NCBI GenBank assembly: GCA_038206725.1
Contig: JBBRAO010000047.1
Location: forward strand, 1 to 19,351
DNA: 19,351 bases
DNA from: JBAXXL01 sp038206725
GTDB lineage: Bacteria > Bacteroidota > Ignavibacteria > Kapaibacteriales > UBA2268
Reading direction: 5' to 3'
How positions within the stretch are numbered: position 1 is the stretch's first letter; each line of letters begins with the position of its first letter. This document shows, piece after piece, positions 1-6,147 of this stretch. Made by a program: the position numbers and the translations under genes. Under the pieces are notes generated by a model. It was not told the DNA's origin and did no database searches. It was given only the letters and a program-made list of their open reading frames with translations.

Positions 1-183
1 GCATTTTATAGTGAATCCCAAATATATGATATATCAGGAAAACTAATAGAAAATATCGGCTCTCAACTATTTGTAAAAGGTAAAAATATTATCAGCATTA
101 ATCAAACATTACCAACGGGTGTTTACTTACTTTCAATAAAACGCGGAACTGAACAATCAAGTTATAAATTCTTAGTAGAGTAA
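1..183 (+). CDS. C-terminal end of a T9SS-secreted protein (5' partial)
   Basis: Frame 1 is open from the window edge to TAA at 181-183, giving the last 60 residues of a larger protein. They contain IYDISGKLIENIG, then LPTGVYLLSIK and a final YKFLVE. This is the usual end of a type A C-terminal sorting domain: a beta-rich module that directs a protein through the type IX secretion system to the cell surface and is normally cleaved on arrival. The passenger domain lies outside the window, so the function of the protein cannot be told. It converges on the rsmI-like gene on the other strand. Recognition rests on the family pattern 'IYD..G..(I/V)..I.....LP.GVYLL.I', which I consider reliable. Confidence 0.85.
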   Translation, partial: AFYSESQIYDISGKLIENIGSQLFVKGKNIISINQTLPTGVYLLSIKRGTEQSSYKFLVE

Positions 184-203
184 CAAAATAAAGACAATAA
201 TAT

Positions 204-236
204 AACAAAAAAGACGCAGTTATAATCTACGTCTTT
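204..236 (-). terminator. Rho-independent terminator of the rsmI-like gene
   Basis: Arms at 210-219 and 227-236 form a 10-bp stem around a 7-nt loop. Read on the minus strand the one imperfect pair is a G-U wobble, and the stem is followed by a T-rich tail (TTTTTTGTT). It lies about 20 bp past the stop of the minus-strand gene. On the plus strand the same hairpin has a C/A mismatch, so it would serve the T9SS gene less well, though it may act in both directions. Confidence 0.7.
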
Positions 237-254
237 GAAAATCTCTATATTCTT

Positions 255-1466
255 TTATGAATTATTCCGTCTTCTTCTTTCGTCATTCGGATTAAAATCT
301 CTTTTTCGTTCCGTACCGTGCTCAGGAGCTCTGTTGTCATCGCGGCCTCTCCCAATATCTCTTTGTGGTCTTCTCTCGTCGTCACGGTTGCGCCAACTGC
401 CTCTTTCGGGTGCTCTGCTGTCATCCCGTCTTCTGTCGTCGCTTCTGCTTCTATCGTTACTTCTTTCCGGTCTTCTATCCTCGTCGCGACTTCTTGGTGC
501 TCCCCTGTCGAATGATTTGTTATCGTCGCGGCTTCTTGGTGCTCCCCTGTCGAATGATTTGTTATCGTCGCGGCTTCTTGGTGCGCCCCTGTCGAATGAT
601 TTGTTATCGTCGCGGCTTCTTGGTGCGCCCCTGTCGAATGATCTATCATCATTTCTGCGGAAAGGAGGTTTATCGTCTCTTTTGAATGGTTTTTTGAAAG
701 GCTTTGGTTTTACTTCTGTGCTGTGTTCTAAAGGGTAGGAATTTGATTTGGAACCTTCGAAGCACAAAACAAATTCAGCTTTCACTTTCGTTTCGTTGAA
801 TTTTTCGTACAATTGTTTTAAAGTACCATAGTGGTGGCTTTCAAAAATAGTTGTCAAGTTAAAAGCTAAATACGCCTGACGGTGAGGCATAATATCGGAT
901 GCGGCTTGCAACAACGGTAACAAACGGTATGGGGTTTCCAAAAGAACTATTGTTGAATTTATTTTGGAAAGCGCGGTTAGCTCCGCATAACGTTCCTCCG
1001 GTTTCCGGCTGACAAAACCTGCATAATAGAAAGTTTGAATATCCAAACCACTACGAACGATGGCGGTCATTATACTCGATACGCCGGGAATTATTTCAAT
1101 CGGTAAATCTAATTGTATTACTTTTTGAAGAAGGTACGAACCCGGGTCGGCAAAAACCGGCGTTCCGCAATCGCTTACCAATGCAACTTTGTTGCCTTCG
1201 CGAATCAATTTAATTACCTCATCAGCCTTCTCAGTTTCGTTTTGCTCGTTTAGTGTAATCAGTTCTTTGGAGATATTTAACTCTCGAAGGATGCGCGCTC
1301 CCTCTTTCATTTCTTCACAGACAACATAATCCACTATTTTTAGAGCATTAACAGCACGGAGTGTATAATCGTTTTTATTCCCAATTGGGGTTGATACAAT
1401 CAATAATTTCCCGCTTACCACGTCAACTTTTTCTTGACTAATGCTAAATTCATCTATATTTTGCAT
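255..1466 (-). CDS. rsmI: RsmI-like 16S rRNA 2'-O-methyltransferase with long Arg/Asp-rich repeat tail
   Basis: 403 residues. Residues about 18-240 are a tetrapyrrole-methylase-fold SAM-dependent methyltransferase like RsmI, which 2'-O-methylates C1402 of 16S rRNA. Visible motifs are VSTPIGN (24-30), TLRAVNALK (35-43), SDCGTPVFADPG (98-109; family consensus SDAGTP..SDPG) and IIPGVSS (125-131). Where most RsmI proteins have EDTR this one has EEMKEG (51-56), so it is a divergent member and the exact substrate is inferred. RsmI is normally about 220-290 residues; here about 160 extra residues (241-403) form a low-complexity tail rich in Arg, Asp, Asn and Ser, including four copies of a 14-residue unit at 276-331. 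The ATG at 1466 has AAGG about 8 nt upstream and leaves a short N-terminal extension. It is divergent from the DUF3098 gene and followed by a hairpin terminator. Confidence 0.8.
   Translation of the reverse strand: MQNIDEFSISQEKVDVVSGKLLIVSTPIGNKNDYTLRAVNALKIVDYVVCEEMKEGARILRELNISKELITLNEQNETEKADEVIKLIREGNKVALVSDCGTPVFADPGSYLLQKVIQLDLPIEIIPGVSSIMTAIVRSGLDIQTFYYAGFVSRKPEERYAELTALSKINSTIVLLETPYRLLPLLQAASDIMPHRQAYLAFNLTTIFESHHYGTLKQLYEKFNETKVKAEFVLCFEGSKSNSYPLEHSTEVKPKPFKKPFKRDDKPPFRRNDDRSFDRGAPRSRDDNKSFDRGAPRSRDDNKSFDRGAPRSRDDNKSFDRGAPRSRDEDRRPERSNDRSRSDDRRRDDSRAPERGSWRNRDDERRPQRDIGRGRDDNRAPEHGTERKRDFNPNDERRRRNNS
474..641 (-). repeat. Four tandem 42-bp units inside the rsmI-like tail
   Basis: Four consecutive 42-bp units each encode the 14-residue unit SFDRGAPRSRDDNK on the minus strand; the last ends DEDR. 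The middle copies are nearly identical at DNA level, differing for example by one base (GCTCCCC versus GCGCCCC on the plus strand). Unit length is a multiple of three, so gain or loss of units keeps the frame. Units abut without spacers, so this is a coding minisatellite and not a CRISPR array. Confidence 0.9.
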
Positions 1467-1541
1467 TGAAACCTTGCTTAATTATTATTTTATTCTTTAA
1501 TTTGTAAATATATTTAATCAAAAATAAAAAAAAGGATTGTT

Positions 1542-1850
1542 ATGGCAAACTATAATGTTGCAAAACAGAGACAAAAAACATCAAACAAGAGCAAAACAAC
1601 CAATAATGGTTGGAATTTCCCATTAGAAAAGGGAAATTTGATAATTATTGGCGTCGGAGTAGGAGTCGTTTTATTGGGTTATTTATTAATGATGACCGGA
1701 ATAACAGAACAACCTGCGATTCCTGATGGTAAATGGAATAATTTTTGGGCTATAACAGTGGCGCCGCTAATGCTATTATTAGGATATTGCGTAATTATAC
1801 CGTTTGGTATTTTAAAGAATCGCGTTTTTAAACCAAAGAAGGCAGATTAA
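1542..1850 (+). CDS. DUF3098-family small inner-membrane protein
   Basis: 102 residues. A charged, polar N-terminus (1-25) is followed by WNFPLEKGN and two hydrophobic segments: about 33-52 (IIIGVGVGVVLLGYLLMMTG) and about 68-90 (FWAITVAPLMLLLGYCVIIP). The end is basic (KNRVFKPKKAD). Length, two-helix layout, the FP..KGN entry into helix 1 and the ITVAPLMLLLGY segment match the DUF3098 family of Bacteroidota, whose function is unknown. The start is clear: AAGGA at 1532-1536, 5 nt before ATG. It is 24 bp upstream of era on the same strand, so the two are probably co-transcribed, but a terminator-like hairpin covers its stop codon. The charge pattern suggests the termini face the cytoplasm (inference). 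Confidence 0.7.
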   Translation: MANYNVAKQRQKTSNKSKTTNNGWNFPLEKGNLIIIGVGVGVVLLGYLLMMTGITEQPAIPDGKWNNFWAITVAPLMLLLGYCVIIPFGILKNRVFKPKKAD

Positions 1851-1866
1851 TATCTGTCTTTTTTTT
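1837..1866 (+). terminator. Terminator or attenuator hairpin enclosing the DUF3098 stop codon, just before era
   Basis: Arms 1839-1847 and 1852-1860 form a stem of about 9 bp with one G-U pair. The 4-nt loop (1848-1851) contains the TAA stop of the upstream gene. An eight-base T run (1859-1866) follows and is directly joined to AGGA (1867-1870), the ribosome binding site of era. Structure and U-run are those of an intrinsic terminator. Because a ribosome finishing the upstream gene would sit on the hairpin, it may act as a translation-sensitive attenuator of era (inference). Confidence 0.65.
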
Positions 1867-1874
1867 AGGAAAAT

Positions 1875-2768
1875 ATGGAAACTAAAGCTGGATATTGTGC
1901 TATAATCGGTAAACCAAACGCGGGCAAATCAACACTATTGAACTCGATTACCGGAGCAAAACTTTCAATCGTTACACCAAAAGCGCAAACAACCCGTAAG
2001 CGCGTTTTGGGTATTTTTTCATCCGAAACTACTCAAATCATTTTTCTTGATACACCCGGACTGCTGAAACCAAAATACAAGATGCAAGACAAAATGATGG
2101 GTTACGTTGATAATTCTATCGAAGAATCCGACGTGGTAACTTTTATTATTGATTGCGAGAAGTACAGGGATTTCAAATCGTATTTCAAAGGTGACCATTT
2201 ACAAAAGTTTATGAATATCAATAAACCGATAATTGTTCTGCTGAATAAAATGGATTTGATGATTGATAAAAGAAATATTTTGCCAATAATAGCCGATATA
2301 AATGCTAATTTAAAATGTAATGCCATTATTCCGATTTCTGCTCTGAAAAACGAGCATTTGGAATTGTACATTTCCGAAATAGAGAAATATATTTCCGAAG
2401 GTCCGTTTCTTTACGATCCTGAACAACTAAGCACACTACCGGAACGTTTTTTTGTATCAGAATTAATCCGCGAAGTGGTTTTCAAAGAATTTTACGATGA
2501 AGTTCCTTATTCCGCCGAGGTGAATATAACCGAATTCAAAGAACGGGAGACGGGAAAGTGGTTCATATCAGCCGAAATAATCGTTGAACGCGATACGCAA
2601 AAAGCTATGATAATAGGAAAGTATGGCGACAAAATCAAGGAAGTCGGAGAATTAGCCCGCAATGAAATAGAGAAGCATTTAGAAATGGGAATCTATCTCG
2701 AATTATTCGTAAAAGTAAGAAAAAATTGGAAGGATAATCCGACTTTTTTAAAATCCTACGGATACTAA
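1875..2768 (+). CDS. era: GTPase Era, ribosome biogenesis factor
   Basis: 297 residues, the normal length for Era. It is an essential GTPase that binds the 3' end of 16S rRNA and helps mature the 30S subunit at the inner face of the membrane. The GTPase domain shows G1 GKPNAGKST (12-20), G2 threonines at 39-40, G3 DTPG (59-62), G4 NKMD (124-127) and G5 SALK (155-158). The C-terminal KH RNA-binding domain (about 200-285) has the Era signature ERDTQKAMIIGKYGDKIKEVG split across 238-258, including the GKYG loop. The ATG at 1875 follows AGGA by 4 nt. It lies 24 bp after the DUF3098 gene; the hairpin between them may limit read-through. No clear terminator follows; a repeat-containing spacer does. 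Confidence 0.97.
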   Translation: METKAGYCAIIGKPNAGKSTLLNSITGAKLSIVTPKAQTTRKRVLGIFSSETTQIIFLDTPGLLKPKYKMQDKMMGYVDNSIEESDVVTFIIDCEKYRDFKSYFKGDHLQKFMNINKPIIVLLNKMDLMIDKRNILPIIADINANLKCNAIIPISALKNEHLELYISEIEKYISEGPFLYDPEQLSTLPERFFVSELIREVVFKEFYDEVPYSAEVNITEFKERETGKWFISAEIIVERDTQKAMIIGKYGDKIKEVGELARNEIEKHLEMGIYLELFVKVRKNWKDNPTFLKSYGY

Positions 2769-2815
2769 ACAATTACGAATTATGAGTTACGGGTAAGCCT
2801 TTTGTTAGTGGTCCA

Positions 2816-2866
2816 GTCATTCTGAACTAAGTGAATAACCATCTTGCTTGAACCTTCCGAAGGTTT
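2816..2866. repeat. 51-bp dispersed intergenic repeat, copy 1
   Basis: This block starts GTCATTCTGAAC and ends with the small palindrome AACCTTCCGAAGGTT. The same 51-bp arrangement recurs at 19046-19096 with roughly 80-85% identity. Both copies lie just past the 3' end of a T9SS-type gene. It resembles intergenic repeats seen in many bacterial genomes. Its origin and role are unknown. Confidence 0.75.
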
Positions 2867-2881
2867 GAAGTCTCTACATAT

Positions 2882-4390
2882 TTATAGTTTCACAAACTTA
2901 CATACTTCACCACCTGCTTTTACAAAATACATACCGCGTGGCAAACGCTCTATATTCATCCGAGGACTTGCAGTCATCGGATGAATTGGTTCAGACATCA
3001 CGCGTTCGCCGAGTGTGTTGTAAATGACTACCTCATCAACCCCACGCTTCAGCGTGGGGGTGGTTTGACAGGTATTGGGGTTGATGGCTCCCAACTTAAT
3101 CGTTATAAAATCACCTGCGGGATTAGGTACAATCGTTATACCTGCCGTTTCAGCACTTACGCTCGAATTTCCGGCTGTGAATGTCCAAACTTCGCTCCAA
3201 TATTCAGTACCGATAGATTCTTCGTTCCAAACACGTACACGCCAATAGTAAAGCGTTTGAGCTTCTAAATCCCCAACGGTCTGCTCGGTAGTGGTAAGCG
3301 AGTCCATTGAATAAACTAAATTTGTAAATTGATCATTTTTGGATATTTGGAGTTGATAATATTCCGCCCCGATTACATCGGACCATTTGAATTTAATTTC
3401 TTGCTCCAATCCTGTTTGATTATTTTCGGGATAAATTAATATCAAATCCTCCATCGCTGTTTCAAATTGCCAAATTTTAGACCAATATCCTAAAGTGTCA
3501 ACCGATTCATTTCTGACTCGCCAAAAATATGGTGTGTAATTCTTCAAACTTTTAAAATTAATACTATTTTTTGATATCAGAGTATCGAAATATACATCTT
3601 TGAATTCTTTTTCTTCCGCTAATTGAAAACGATAATCTTTCTGGTAAATTCCTTTATTCCAAGCCATATCCAAAGGTAACTCGTTGTTTATAGTCAAGTC
3701 AGTAGGGGAGAGAAGATTCACCGAATCCATCATTGTGGTAAATCGCCAGAAAGGCGACCAGTTGCACTGTTCAGTACCAACAACAGCTTTCACACGCCAA
3801 TGATAAGTGTGGAAAAAGTCTAATTTTGAGCACTTAAAGAGAGTATCCTTAATTGTAGTATTTATTAGTAATTGACTAAAATTCTCGTTCTTCGAAATCT
3901 GTATCCAATACGAGCAACCCGGCACATTTTGCTTCCAATGCAATGTACAATCTATTGGAAGATTGATTGAATCATTTATACAAGTAGCAAAAACTTGGCT
4001 TTTCCCACCATAGTTCTTTTCCCATACCAAACCACCCATTTTATCTAATTTTAAAATTAAATAATCTCTTTCTAACCAAATTTTCCCATCTTTTGTTGAA
4101 TTTGAATAACCTACAACGATATAACCACCATCTTTTGTTATTTGTATATAAAATGCCCAATCAACACTACTGCCGCCATAAGATTTCTGCCAGATTAAAT
4201 CACCATCGGCATTTAGCTTTATTAACCAAATATCATCGGCTCCTTTAGGATTTTTTATATCGCCATCGGTTGAACTTGAAGAGCCGGCAACAATGTATTC
4301 TCCGTCTTTTATTTCTTTAATTGATGTGGCTCTGTCATCTTTACTGCCTCCATAAGTCTTTTGCCACTCGATCATTCCCATCGGGCTCAA
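2882..4390 (-). CDS. C-terminal fragment: YGG repeats, three FN3-like domains, T9SS sorting domain
   Basis: 502 residues counted from an internal ATG. There is no signal peptide, and upstream codons stay in frame back to the TAA at 4451-4453, so this is not an independent gene. Residues 1-140 hold repeats of the form WQK(T/S)YGGS..D...I....DG.YIVAG.S.STDGD, seen in Bacteroidota secreted proteins and probably a beta-propeller-like fold. The third copy stops early at YGGKSQVFAT and runs straight into the next domain, suggesting an old internal deletion. Three FN3-like domains follow (about 145-219, 220-313, 314-412), each ending in YWRV...W...W.FT. The sorting domain (about 418-502) has VPNPAGDFITIKLG, VVIYNTLGERV and LPRGMYFV, with two palindrome-encoded inserts between them. 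Confidence 0.75.
   Translation of the reverse strand: MSPMGMIEWQKTYGGSKDDRATSIKEIKDGEYIVAGSSSSTDGDIKNPKGADDIWLIKLNADGDLIWQKSYGGSSVDWAFYIQITKDGGYIVVGYSNSTKDGKIWLERDYLILKLDKMGGLVWEKNYGGKSQVFATCINDSINLPIDCTLHWKQNVPGCSYWIQISKNENFSQLLINTTIKDTLFKCSKLDFFHTYHWRVKAVVGTEQCNWSPFWRFTTMMDSVNLLSPTDLTINNELPLDMAWNKGIYQKDYRFQLAEEKEFKDVYFDTLISKNSINFKSLKNYTPYFWRVRNESVDTLGYWSKIWQFETAMEDLILIYPENNQTGLEQEIKFKWSDVIGAEYYQLQISKNDQFTNLVYSMDSLTTTEQTVGDLEAQTLYYWRVRVWNEESIGTEYWSEVWTFTAGNSSVSAETAGITIVPNPAGDFITIKLGAINPNTCQTTPTLKRGVDEVVIYNTLGERVMSEPIHPMTASPRMNIERLPRGMYFVKAGGEVCKFVKL
2954..2986. repeat. Palindromic repeat read in frame within the sorting domain (33 bp)
   Basis: Arms 2954-2968 and 2972-2986 are 15-bp inverted copies with one mismatch around a 3-nt centre. 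The right half (AGTCATCGGATGAAT) nearly matches the right arm of the hairpin at 18994-19028. In the gene it encodes IHPMTASPRMN, in a region that is normally a short variable loop of the sorting domain. Confidence 0.75.
3040..3059. repeat. GC-rich palindrome read in frame within the sorting domain
   Basis: The inverted arms CCCCACGCT and AGCGTGGGG (9 bp each, perfect) flank TC. On the coding strand the element encodes PTLKRG, between the PNPAGDFITIKLG and VVIYNTLGE parts of the sorting domain. Its high GC stands out in this AT-rich gene, as expected of an inserted REP-like palindrome. Confidence 0.7.
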
Positions 4391-4450
4391 TTTTACTATC
4401 CAAAAATCTGAACCGCCTTTATTTTCGATAACATCACCATCCGATGACCT

Positions 4451-4453
4451 TTA
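4451..4453 (-). other. In-frame premature stop (TAA) inside a VAG/SSDGD repeat
   Basis: Translation across this codon is continuous on both sides: YIVAGD, stop, RSSDGDVIENKGG, in the same frame as both neighbouring reading frames (4900 and 4390 differ by a multiple of three). Sister repeats have serine at this point, so a single-base change in a serine codon (TCA to TAA) is the simplest explanation. Confidence 0.75.
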
Positions 4454-4900
4454 ATCACCTGCTACAATATATCCGCCATCTCTCGTTTGTTGAATAAACT
4501 TGCCGTCTTCACCTATACTACCCCCTAAATTTGATTCCCATTCTACGGTAGGAGCATTATAAGCATAGCCTTGATTAACTCTTACTAAGCAATAATTACT
4601 TATCGTTTTCGGTATATTTTTCCATACGTATTTTAATCCGGTTGCTTCGTAGGTTATGATTTTCCAATTTATTCCATTGTCAATACTGTATTCCAATTTT
4701 ACCTTGTCCGAAGCGGCAACACATTCCCAAGTTATTAATGTGTCTATACCGGCAGTAAATAATTCATTGCCGTTTGGACGAGTTAATTTGAGCGTTTTTT
4801 GTTTCATTGGCTTCGACGGAAAACCACCGGTAAAGTTAAAAGTTTCAGGACAATAGTCTGTAATTATCTCATAAGCGGCGTAACACATATTGGAATCCAT
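4451..4900 (-). CDS. Middle fragment of the disrupted gene: Ig-like segment and first YGG/VAG repeat
   Basis: 149 residues from an internal ATG to the TAA at 4451-4453. Upstream codons in the same frame (IIIPKNTNRNIPIRYTP) also look coding and lead back to the frameshift near 4997, so the ATG at 4900 is not a true start. The segment LTRPNGNELFTAGIDTLITWE...VKLEYSIDNGINWKIIT, written here in parts, resembles the Ig-like 'P.gGE.f..G....I.W......V.leyS.DnG.tW' module common in FCB secreted proteins. It ends with GGSIGEDGKFIQQTRDGGY then IVAGD, the first half of a repeat that resumes directly after the stop codon. No function can be assigned to it alone. Confidence 0.65.
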   Translation of the reverse strand: MDSNMCYAAYEIITDYCPETFNFTGGFPSKPMKQKTLKLTRPNGNELFTAGIDTLITWECVAASDKVKLEYSIDNGINWKIITYEATGLKYVWKNIPKTISNYCLVRVNQGYAYNAPTVEWESNLGGSIGEDGKFIQQTRDGGYIVAGD

Positions 4901-4947
4901 CGGTGTATAACGGATTGGAATATTACGATTAGTATTCTTTGGGATAA

Positions 4948-6003
4948 TTATTGGAAGTGTAACGTTTTGTAGGGCGAACGAAGTGAACCGTATTTCAAAT
5001 TAATTGCTGTGATTTTGATATCAACTCCAACAGCCTTGAGATTTATGATTGTATCCTTTGTCAACCCCGCTCTCAACGATTTGAAACCTATTCTCGATGG
5101 TTTTACTTCAAGTTTATGGACGACGGTAGAAGGGGTGGGATATAGCAAAGTAGATGTTAAACCCTTCCAAATTAGCTCCAAATTCACATCGGCGGTATCG
5201 CAATTTGCAACGCTTCGCCACAATATTGAACAAGGTTCACCGCCTTGAGCGATATATAAAATTTTCCGGAAAAGTTCTTCGGCTTTAGTTAAGTCATTTA
5301 GGTTTTCAAACCAGTGTCCACCGGTTTGTGTTGCAATTTCTTTCAAATCCTGCGGGCATTTCATATCCACGGCTACGACAAATATTTTGCATTGTTGCAC
5401 TTTGGCTTCGTCCACAATTTTGCTTATCTCTGTAACCGATTTGGATAATCCATCGCTTATAAAAACTAATATTTTTTGATATTTTCCTGTTTTTGTAGCT
5501 TGTAAACCACTTGCCATCTGACAAATTAATGCTTTATTGTAATCTGTTCCACCGGAAGGTGATAGATTCCCAATCGCAGTTAAAAGTTTATTTTTATCTG
5601 TCGAAAAATCCTGATTGAAATAGTTGTAATGATTGAAAGTGGTTATGGCACATTCGTTTGTGTCCATTGACAAAGCATTTACCCAAGTCGTTGCCGCGGT
5701 TTTTACAATATCCATATTTTTACCGGTCATTGAGCCGGAAACATCTATTGCCAGCACACTCGAAATTGATTTTGCTTTCGATGGGGTAAAGCAAGTAACG
5801 TTCAGCACCGTGCGAGCAAGACCGTTTTCTTTCATAATCATCTCGGTTTTATCAGGAGTTTGCTGTTTCCAAGCGGCGTCGAAAGCAAAGAAATATGCTT
5901 TGACATTAGGAAACGCGGAAACGTCAACTTTAAAAATGGATAGATCTTGACCGTGGGAAGTTGTACTCAGCAACAAAATAAATAAAAATAAAACTTTCTT
6001 CAT
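4948..6003 (-). CDS. N-terminal fragment: secreted von Willebrand factor A domain protein
   Basis: 351 residues from ATG 6003. This start follows AGAAGGG by 5 nt and opens MKKVLFLFILLLSTTSHGQ, a good signal peptide; a TTG codon at 6018 overlaps that binding site and is unlikely. The VWA domain spans about 82-255 (counting from 6018) and keeps a full metal-ion-dependent adhesion site: DVSGS (92-96), T158 in SGGTD, and D189 in VFISDG. Such domains mediate Mg2+-dependent protein binding at the surface. After about residue 270 the chain is beta-rich (LEVKPSRIGFKSLRAGLTKD), typical of a following Ig-like module. The last about 14 residues (after AIN) are out of frame: a missing T near 4997-4999 sends the ribosome to a stop at 4948. 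Only the whole protein would carry the sorting domain. Confidence 0.8.
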   Translation of the reverse strand: MKKVLFLFILLLSTTSHGQDLSIFKVDVSAFPNVKAYFFAFDAAWKQQTPDKTEMIMKENGLARTVLNVTCFTPSKAKSISSVLAIDVSGSMTGKNMDIVKTAATTWVNALSMDTNECAITTFNHYNYFNQDFSTDKNKLLTAIGNLSPSGGTDYNKALICQMASGLQATKTGKYQKILVFISDGLSKSVTEISKIVDEAKVQQCKIFVVAVDMKCPQDLKEIATQTGGHWFENLNDLTKAEELFRKILYIAQGGEPCSILWRSVANCDTADVNLELIWKGLTSTLLYPTPSTVVHKLEVKPSRIGFKSLRAGLTKDTIINLKAVGVDIKITAINLKYGSLRSPYKTLHFQ

Positions 6004-6054
6004 AACAACCCTTCTCAAAAAAAAATGAACAATTAGAAATTATTAAAAATTATT

Positions 6055-6091
6055 CACTAAATTATCATATTTTTTTAAATAAACACAAATC
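6055..6091 (-). promoter_or_regulatory. Possible promoter of the VWA/T9SS gene
   Basis: On the minus strand a TTTG (about 6087-6090) is followed after 21 nt by TAATTTAG, one base off the Bacteroidota -7 element TAnnTTTG, about 50-60 nt upstream of the ATG at 6003. It sits just past the terminator of the preceding operon, where a promoter is expected. The region is very AT-rich, so chance matches are likely. Confidence 0.3.
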
Positions 6092-6124
6092 AAAAAAAAA
6101 GGCAGGTACTAAACCCGCCTTTAT
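6092..6124 (-). terminator. Rho-independent terminator of the atpD-atpC-ompA-like operon
   Basis: On the minus strand the stem AAAGGCGGG / CCTGCCTTT (one G-U pair) encloses a 7-nt loop (TTTAGTA) and is followed by a run of T. It lies about 25 bp past the stop codon of the OmpA-like gene. A short 7-bp direct repeat (attcaaa x3, 6125-6145) lies between stop and hairpin. Confidence 0.85.
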
Positions 6125-6147
6125 ATTCAAAATTCAAAATTCAAAAT

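Larger units (their letters stand above)
2882..6003 (-). pseudogene. Disrupted gene for a large VWA/Ig/beta-repeat/FN3 T9SS-secreted protein
   Basis: Three consecutive minus-strand reading frames read as one protein once two lesions are repaired. Lesion 1: restoring one T in a T run (plus strand AAA at 4997-4999) changes the ending INLKYGSLRS... into INFEIRFTSFALQNVTLP, which continues as IIIPKNTNRNIPIRYTP into the next frame. Lesion 2: an in-frame TAA at 4451-4453 interrupts YIVAGD*RSSDGDV, where sister repeats read YIVAGSSSSTDGD. One substitution (for example TCA to TAA) explains it. The repaired product would be about 1040 residues: signal peptide, VWA domain, Ig-like segment, WQK.YGG repeats, three FN3-like domains and a T9SS sorting domain. 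It is either a decaying gene or an assembly with two errors; the sequence alone cannot decide. Pieces are listed separately. Confidence 0.8.

Noticed and set aside
474..641. Possible CRISPR array
   Set aside because: Units abut with no unique spacers and encode an in-frame peptide repeat; no cas genes are near.
235..738. Plus-strand Leu/Ser-rich open frame of 167 codons
   Set aside because: It is the antisense shadow of the rsmI-like repeat tail; the periodic LLGAPLSNDLLSSR pattern comes from the 42-bp units and there is no ribosome binding site.
4948..5010. Programmed ribosomal frameshift in the VWA gene
   Set aside because: No classic slippery heptamer or following pseudoknot was apparent, and a second lesion (TAA at 4451) in the same gene favours decay or error.
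6004..6018. Upstream TTG start for the VWA protein
   Set aside because: The TTG lies next to the AGAAGGG that best serves ATG 6003, and the signal peptide begins naturally at MKK.
6125..6145. 7-bp triple repeat (attcaaa) after the OmpA-like gene
   Set aside because: It is short, AT-rich and common in such genomes; no function can be supported.
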